Below, in pieces: positions 58,715-64,000 of a stretch of 64,000 bases of DNA (position 1 is the stretch's first letter; every line of letters starts with the position of its first letter). The notes below the pieces were generated by a model, which had not been told where the DNA came from, made no database searches, and worked only from the letters and a program-made list of their open reading frames with translations. The stretch covers positions 62,001 through 126,000 of the forward strand of contig DATEMU010000007.1 of assembly GCA_035275405.1 (NCBI GenBank). Direction: 5' to 3'. A program made the position numbers and the translations under genes. The stretch is from Phycisphaerae bacterium (lineage in GTDB: Bacteria; Planctomycetota; Phycisphaerae; UBA1845; UTPLA1).

Positions 58715-61700
58715 TCAACCGACCGCCATGGCGTCGCGACAAGCCCGCCTTCGCCGCGCGGCCCGAAGCACGCCTCCCGCCAGCGCTGCGGCGGTCAGGA
58801 TCGACACGGCGAGTGTCGCGTACAAATAGGGCGGCCGATAGGTGAACTCGACGACATGGGTCCCCTGGGGAATGCGTACGCCGCGAAAATTGTAATCCGC
58901 GCGAAAGATCGGAGTCGGCACGCCGTCGATCCGCGCGGACCAGTTGCGATGAAAGTTATCGTTGACGATCAGGAAACCGTCTCGATCGGTTTGAACCTCA
59001 AAAGTCTGGCGGCTGCTCTTCAAGGAACTTGCGGCAACGCGGCCGGACACATCCGCGATCTTTCCTGCGTCGCCGATGTTGGGTTGTTCGCCGATCGGCG
59101 CCCACGCCCCCCGCCGCAAGTCCAGGGCATCTGATTTCAAGCCGGCGAGAATCTCCTCATCGGTCGCGTACCGAAGCCCGCCGACCAGCCACGCACGGGG
59201 GAAGGCGTTCTTGTTTTCGTAAATGACCAGGTCATCGCGGTGCGCTAATTCGAACTTGGTCAGATCAGCTTTGCCGTTGACTGCGTCGGATGACCATTGA
59301 ATATCGCGATACATCGACAGGCTTAAGTCGCCCGGCCACTTCGTTCCTTCCACAGTCAGCTCTCCGCCGGAAATGAAATGCACGTCGCGCGTGCAGAGAG
59401 CGCTGAGCGATCCGGCGGCTTCGCGATCGACGGTGAATTCCGCGACATACCGACGGCCTTCCTCAAAAGTGTATGTGGGGAACTCAAATACGACTGAGCC
59501 TCGCACCGGCGACCAGATCCCCTTGGATTCGGCCGCTGTTCCTTGCCCAGTTTCGTCGGACAGCGTCAACGACAGCGATGCAGCATCCTCCAGCTGATAC
59601 TCCGCGACGCGCAGAGTGACCGTATTGATCGCGGCTGACTTCGGAGCGGAGAAACTTTGACGCAATCGGGTTCCGGGCGCCATCGGGAGTTGATGGTTCC
59701 ATTCTTTTTGGCGCAGAAAATCATCGCGAAGCAGATTGTCCATGGACTGTCCCGGTGAAAGAACCACGTATTTGACGCCGAGGGCGTCGACGAATTGGCG
59801 GTCGAGCCGCGTCGAGCTATTGCTCTTGAAGAGAAACTGTGTGGGGCTGTCACGGAAGGCGTCGTCGGCAATGATGCGATACATCTCCTTCTCCCGCGTC
59901 GAAAGGAACGCCCGCCCGCTGATGTTGTTCAATCCGAAATAGAGTGGAGTGTTCGCCAGGAAAGCCCGATCGAGGCTCAGCATCTTCCCATCGCCAAGGT
60001 TGTCCTGCAAAAACGAGATTCCGGGGGTCGAAAGGAAATAGAGATGGGGTTTGATCGTCGGGTTCCACCCGCTGAACGCCTGGATGTTGAAGCATTCCGA
60101 AATGCGCTGGGAGTCGGACGCAGTATCCTTGTTGGTCAGACCAAGGGCGCACTTATCCATCAATTGCAGATCGACAAAGATCAGTCCAATGGCGAACAAC
60201 TTGAACGCCGACGACGTAATTCCCTTCATTCGCGCGATCAACAAGATCATTGCAGAAACCAGTATGACCGGGAGCTGGATCCAGAGGTGCGCCCGGACGA
60301 AGCCGGTCAGTGGAGCGCCCGACCAGAGCTCGACTGTCGAAAATCCTGCGGCAGCCAGAACAGCCGCTATCACCAGCGTGGTCCAGCGAAACAACCGTCG
60401 ACGACCCCACCCGCGCGCAATGTCATCCAACGCATAGGCCGCCAAAATGCAGGCCACGAAGTAGAGCAGCACCTTCTGCCGCGTATTGGGATTACTCCTG
60501 AGGCCGGGAATGTACTGAATGACGCGCTCCAGCACTCCGCCCACGTCAAAGAGGAGAATGAACAGCCAGAGACCGAACGCCAGGAAGAACCAGCGTCCGG
60601 TGGCTGGTCTGAAATACACGAGCGAGGCGCACAGCGCGAGGATGGGCAGTACGCCGATATAGACGCCGTGCTCGAACCACCAATAGTAGAGCTCCGGCGC
60701 GTCGCCGTACCGCCCGGGGTTGCCCGCAAGGAAAGGGACGAGCGTCGTGGTCAGGCTGATCCAGGGCAGACAGGCGCGCCAACGCTCCACGCGATACGAC
60801 CAGTCGAACGATTTGAAAAAATCCGTTGTCGCAACGAGCGCGGGGGCGGAAAGCAGTACGGCCACTCCGCCCAGCAAGACAAAGAGGCCCAGCAATCGCA
60901 GCCGCCGGCCCGGCTGCGCGGCGAGACGATAGAGCCCGTATAACACGAGAAAATAAAAACAGTAAATCGTCCCCGCCGGGAATCCGGAGACGATATTCCA
61001 GTGCAGCAGCACAGGTAGAAGGGCGATCCAGCGCAAACTGGTCTGTCGAATGATGCGCTCCATCGCGTAGAGCGAGACGGGAAGGAGCATCAATTGAAAA
61101 GAAAGCGGCCGACCGAAAGTCTGCACCGGAAAACTGCCATAAGTAAAGGCGACCGCCGACGCGAGGCTCGCCCAGCGACCGATGCCCATGATTCGGGCGT
61201 ATTGGTAGAAAAACCAGCCGGCGGCGAACTGCCGGGCGAGCGCAAAGATGGACAGCCCCTGGGCCGTATCAAAGATCAGCACGAGCAGGAGCAAGGGGGC
61301 CACCATGAGCTGGTTGATAATGATCCAGAACATGGGCGTGCCGTTGGAGTTGATGTCGCGCCACGAGGGCAACTCTCCACGCAGGATTTGTTCCCGCAGG
61401 TACTCGACCTCCGGGATCGTGCTGTCGATCTCGTCTGAAAGGACGTTGTTCTTCGGGAGGATCGCGTCGGCCGGCAACAACCGGTCCCACGGCGGATACC
61501 AGTAGAGGATGGACGCCGGGGAAATGACCTCCCCCTTGAGAAACACGCGCGGATAGGCGGCGACGGTCAGGACAATCAGAAACAGCGCGACGAACCAGCC
61601 GTCATGGCGTCGGAGAAAGGCGGCCCAACCGGGCGGTGGCCGGGCGGGCAGTCCCGTCAATGGCGATCGATCGATGGTCTTTGGCGGGTCGGAATCCATC

Positions 61701-61759
61701 CGTTGGCGGCCGGCCTCTTGCGAAAGTTTCAGACGATTTCGCTCGCTGCCGTTCCGCAT
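58715..61759 (-). CDS. YfhO-type giant membrane protein
   Basis: 1014 residues. Over a dozen membrane helices make up residues of about 50-560 (e.g. GWFVALFLIVLTVAAY, LLLLVLIFDTAQGLSIFALA), with the conserved first periplasmic loop DEIDSTIPEVEYLREQILRGELPSWRDINSNGTPM. Long extracytoplasmic stretches follow, with a beta-rich domain (about 690-870) and a last helix (YATLAVSILTAAALAGG). This is the YfhO/GT-C-related family, thought to transfer sugars from a lipid-phosphate donor onto surface polymers. It starts the leftward operon and fits the polyprenyl-phosphate sugar synthase directly downstream. The start is uncertain, with an in-frame ATG at 61699. Confidence 0.88.
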   Translation of the reverse strand: MRNGSERNRLKLSQEAGRQRMDSDPPKTIDRSPLTGLPARPPPGWAAFLRRHDGWFVALFLIVLTVAAYPRVFLKGEVISPASILYWYPPWDRLLPADAILPKNNVLSDEIDSTIPEVEYLREQILRGELPSWRDINSNGTPMFWIIINQLMVAPLLLLVLIFDTAQGLSIFALARQFAAGWFFYQYARIMGIGRWASLASAVAFTYGSFPVQTFGRPLSFQLMLLPVSLYAMERIIRQTSLRWIALLPVLLHWNIVSGFPAGTIYCFYFLVLYGLYRLAAQPGRRLRLLGLFVLLGGVAVLLSAPALVATTDFFKSFDWSYRVERWRACLPWISLTTTLVPFLAGNPGRYGDAPELYYWWFEHGVYIGVLPILALCASLVYFRPATGRWFFLAFGLWLFILLFDVGGVLERVIQYIPGLRSNPNTRQKVLLYFVACILAAYALDDIARGWGRRRLFRWTTLVIAAVLAAAGFSTVELWSGAPLTGFVRAHLWIQLPVILVSAMILLIARMKGITSSAFKLFAIGLIFVDLQLMDKCALGLTNKDTASDSQRISECFNIQAFSGWNPTIKPHLYFLSTPGISFLQDNLGDGKMLSLDRAFLANTPLYFGLNNISGRAFLSTREKEMYRIIADDAFRDSPTQFLFKSNSSTRLDRQFVDALGVKYVVLSPGQSMDNLLRDDFLRQKEWNHQLPMAPGTRLRQSFSAPKSAAINTVTLRVAEYQLEDAASLSLTLSDETGQGTAAESKGIWSPVRGSVVFEFPTYTFEEGRRYVAEFTVDREAAGSLSALCTRDVHFISGGELTVEGTKWPGDLSLSMYRDIQWSSDAVNGKADLTKFELAHRDDLVIYENKNAFPRAWLVGGLRYATDEEILAGLKSDALDLRRGAWAPIGEQPNIGDAGKIADVSGRVAASSLKSSRQTFEVQTDRDGFLIVNDNFHRNWSARIDGVPTPIFRADYNFRGVRIPQGTHVVEFTYRPPYLYATLAVSILTAAALAGGVLRAARRRRACRDAMAVG

Positions 61760-61938
61760 AGAGACGCGCGGCGATTCAAGATAGCGGCGATACAGAGTCT
61801 AGAAATGAATTGCGCCGGCGTCAATATGACGACCGCGGCGGCGCACCGACGCGCTCCTCGAAGATCGCGCGCTTGACAGCGCGACGACGCCCCGTTCAGA
61901 TCGCGCCTCGTCCGTCGAGTCCCTCAGGTTACCCATCC
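61760..61938. other. Divergent intergenic region between two glycosyltransferase genes
   Basis: This gap separates the leftward YfhO operon from the rightward PMT-type gene, so both promoters should lie here. I found no convincing -35/-10 pair or dyad. Confidence 0.3.
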
Positions 61939-63678
61939 GTGAACTCGCCCAGCCCGGCATCCCTCGCCGACTCACCCCCCGATCTGACGTCGCGGCATGC
62001 AGCCCTGTTGCTCGCGCTGGTCGTCCTCGTCGGAGCGGCCCTGCGCGTCTACCACTTCAAGGGCTTCGATCATTCCGACGAAATGGCCTACCTACAGGCC
62101 GCCTCCGATCTGGCATCCGGCGACTATCGCTTTCCGCACAGCGGCTACGGTAACCATGCCTGGCTGCGCTACACCATCGTCCTGCCCCTTGCGCTGGCCA
62201 TCCGAACGTGCGGACCGGACGATCGCGCCTGCGCCGTCCCGCTCTTCTTCGCCTCGCTCGTGGCCATCCTTGTTGCGTACGGGATCGGCCGGGACCTGTG
62301 CCGCTCGCGCGCCGCCGGTCTGCTGATGGCGGCGATTTTGGCGATCAACATCCGGGACGTCGGCTGGGCGACCCGTTTCTACCCGGACGCCGTGCAGTCT
62401 CTGTTTCTGGCGCTGTGCATGTGGCTGGTGATTCGGTCGCGGCCGTCCGACCTCCCCGTGCATTCCGATTTGTCGCGATCCTTGTCCCGTCCGCTGAAGC
62501 GTTCGGCCTTTCTCGGCGGCCTCTGTTTTGCGCTGGCGTACAATTCGAACCTGATTTCCGTCATATTCCTGCCGGCCCTGGTGGCAGTGCTGCTCGCCAC
62601 TTACCCGTGGCGGTGCGCGCTGCGCCTGGCGGCGTGGATGCTGGCCGGCTCCGCCGCGCTGTACCTGCCATTACTGGTCTTTTTCTGGACTGCCGGCGGC
62701 ACGCCGTTCCTGGAATTCGCCGCCGTCGCCCAGGCGAATGAGACGCGCGCCGAGGCCATGAGCTTCGGAACCCTGCTCCTGAAGGTCTTTGTTCGCAAGG
62801 TGGGGGAAATCGGAACCAAAATCGTGACGGCCGATTTCTATGAAGTTCAGCGCATCCTGCTGACCGACGCGGGGTATCTCGCCATCGCTCGTCCCGCCGC
62901 CGTCTGCCTGGCGGTCGGCCTCTTTGTACGAGGGCGTACGGATCGCGAGCGCTGGGCCTGGCGCGTCGCCGCGCTCTGGCTCCTGGCGCTCTATCTCGTC
63001 TACGAGTTCGGTACGCCGTTCCTGCCGCTCCGCAAAGTTCCTCGCTATCTGCACATGTTCATTTTTCCGATGGCGGCGATCATCGTCGCCACGCTTTCGC
63101 CGCATTTGCATCGCCGTGCCGTTGTACAGGGCGTCCTCGTCGGCCTTGCACTCGGCGCGGCTTACTACGCCATGCCTTCCATCGCACCGACGACGGCCAT
63201 CACATGGGCCGCCGGTCTGGCGAGTGTGTTTGCCCTCGGGCTCGCGCTCTTCGTTCGCAAAAGCCTCGCGCAGGCCTCGGGAATCGGACTCCTCACGCTT
63301 TCGCTCCTTTTCTGGTGTCGCAGTTTGGGCGTGGGCCTCTTGCCGCATACACAACTCAGCCGCGCCCTCCAGCGCCTGGATCTTCCCGCGCCGGTCTATA
63401 CCAACTCCTGGCGAACGGAAATGCTGCTGGAATGCCTGCCGCTCCACGACCGGGGCCCCGACGGCGTCATCCTCTCCTGCGAGGCCGCCCCGCTGATGGA
63501 CGCCTTCGATCGCGGGCACGCCGTGATCCTCTACACGCGGCCGGGCGCGCAATACACCTATTGCGATCTTCCGCCAGTGGAGACCGGCCGACTCCTTGGC
63601 GAATTCGAAAATCGCGCCGACAAGCTCTTCGATAACGGTTTGTACAAAATCTATGCGCGTCGCCCTGAGACCCCTTGA
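61939..63678 (+). CDS. PMT-type (GT39/GT83-like) membrane glycosyltransferase
   Basis: 579 residues from the GTG at 61939 (VNSPSPASL); no ATG precedes the first helix, and upstream TTG codons lie in Arg-rich sequence. The first periplasmic loop has the family acid pair FKGFDHSDEMAYLQAASDLA, followed by about ten membrane helices and a smaller C-terminal periplasmic domain (about 480-579). The GT-C fold uses lipid-phosphate-linked sugars to modify proteins or glycans. It stands alone but faces the YfhO operon, whose polyprenyl-phosphate sugar synthase would supply its donor (inference). Confidence 0.85.
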   Translation: MNSPSPASLADSPPDLTSRHAALLLALVVLVGAALRVYHFKGFDHSDEMAYLQAASDLASGDYRFPHSGYGNHAWLRYTIVLPLALAIRTCGPDDRACAVPLFFASLVAILVAYGIGRDLCRSRAAGLLMAAILAINIRDVGWATRFYPDAVQSLFLALCMWLVIRSRPSDLPVHSDLSRSLSRPLKRSAFLGGLCFALAYNSNLISVIFLPALVAVLLATYPWRCALRLAAWMLAGSAALYLPLLVFFWTAGGTPFLEFAAVAQANETRAEAMSFGTLLLKVFVRKVGEIGTKIVTADFYEVQRILLTDAGYLAIARPAAVCLAVGLFVRGRTDRERWAWRVAALWLLALYLVYEFGTPFLPLRKVPRYLHMFIFPMAAIIVATLSPHLHRRAVVQGVLVGLALGAAYYAMPSIAPTTAITWAAGLASVFALGLALFVRKSLAQASGIGLLTLSLLFWCRSLGVGLLPHTQLSRALQRLDLPAPVYTNSWRTEMLLECLPLHDRGPDGVILSCEAAPLMDAFDRGHAVILYTRPGAQYTYCDLPPVETGRLLGEFENRADKLFDNGLYKIYARRPETP

Positions 63679-63709
63679 GTAAAGGCCTCTGTCTGCGACG
63701 TGATCAATT

Positions 63710-64000
63710 TCAATGTGAGGACGGGCGTGGCGCCGGCTCAAGCAGCCACAGCGCCTCGCGGTTTCCCGCATGTCCACGGATCGGGCTTTCGCATTCCGCC
63801 GTCAGGTGCAGGCCAAGAGATGCCAGCCCGGCGCGGAGCGGCGCGAGCACTTCCTCCGTGCGATCATCCGGCAGCACGCCGCCCGCCAGCCGCTCCGGCG
63901 GCGCCTCATAATGCGGCTTGACCAGCGAGATGATCTGGCCGTCCGGACCCAAAAGTCTCCGAGCAACCGGCAGGATAAGCGGCTGCCGCGTCCAGCCCGC
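63710..64000 (-). CDS. TlyA-like rRNA methyltransferase, C-terminal part
   Basis: The right window edge cuts this gene. The 96 visible residues begin AGWTRQPLILPVARRLLGPD and contain IISLVKPHYEAPPERL and the terminal SPIRGHAGNREALWLL, matching the last strands of TlyA/FtsJ-type methyltransferases (VKPQFEA..., SPI.G..GN.EF). TlyA-type enzymes methylate cytidines of 16S and 23S rRNA 2'-O-ribose. The N-terminal S4 domain and SAM motif I lie outside, so this rests on the C-terminus only. It is convergent with the PMT-type gene, 31 bases apart. Confidence 0.65.
   Translation of the reverse strand, partial: AGWTRQPLILPVARRLLGPDGQIISLVKPHYEAPPERLAGGVLPDDRTEEVLAPLRAGLASLGLHLTAECESPIRGHAGNREALWLLEPAPRPSSH

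Overview
The window is GC-rich, gene-dense bacterial chromosome and most resembles a Planctomycetota genome (a Phycisphaerae-like lineage is possible). This rests on gene content: a Ser/Thr kinase with a TPR tail, several GAF-SpoIIE phosphatases, a long MoxR/Bat operon, membrane proteins with 'CRKC..CPECG' zinc ribbons, a YfhO-type giant membrane protein and an ole (olefin) locus. No database search was possible, so the taxonomy is inference. I saw no rRNA, tRNA, CRISPR array, transposase or phage gene.

Layout. 1-4156: end of a queuosine-precursor transporter, a HIT hydrolase and dGTPase pair, coaX, and a degenerate MnmE-like GTPase. 4198-9664: an unknown zinc-ribbon membrane protein, then two GAF-SpoIIE phosphatases on either side of an SGNH/DHHW-type membrane hydrolase. 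9960-18824: a seven-gene, translationally coupled MoxR/Bat ('aerotolerance') operon: MoxR, DUF58, short BatD-like, BatA, a BatB-BatC fusion, BatD and BatE-like. 18991-35451: mixed genes (Lhr helicase, DUF4142 lipoprotein, YihY, kinase, GntR regulator, CT398-type zinc ribbon protein, RNase H, S9 peptidase and hypotheticals). 35723-43100: a copper/silver-type metal resistance block (Cys-rich secreted protein, triple YHS-like protein, CusB-like adaptor, very long CusA-like pump). 43145-46734: oleBC fusion plus oleD. 46879-63678: two facing clusters for a surface glycan, one rightward (wzm, wzt, gmd, a methyltransferase-GT2-GT2 giant, GNAT) and one leftward (YfhO, GT2, DegT aminotransferase, GT4, methyltransferase, LPG-synthase-like membrane protein), plus a PMT-type membrane glycosyltransferase. 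The right edge cuts a TlyA-like methyltransferase.

The most unusual signal is the behaviour of short dispersed repeats. At least six repeat families (mostly inverted or tandem low-complexity units) are read in frame inside real genes. They cluster at gene borders, secretion leaders, domain linkers and tails. Examples: the leaders of the BatD-like and BatD genes, the BatB-BatC fusion joint, the BatE N-terminus, the OleB-OleC linker, the CusA tail, the MnmE-like G4-G5 loop, and the shared stop/start junction of the HIT and dGTPase genes. The same tandem unit yields the peptide QSLNP in both BatE and OleBC. Other points of interest are a roughly 245-residue insertion in the periplasmic porter domain of the CusA-like pump, and a perfect TGTGA-N6-TCACA palindrome in front of the metal genes.
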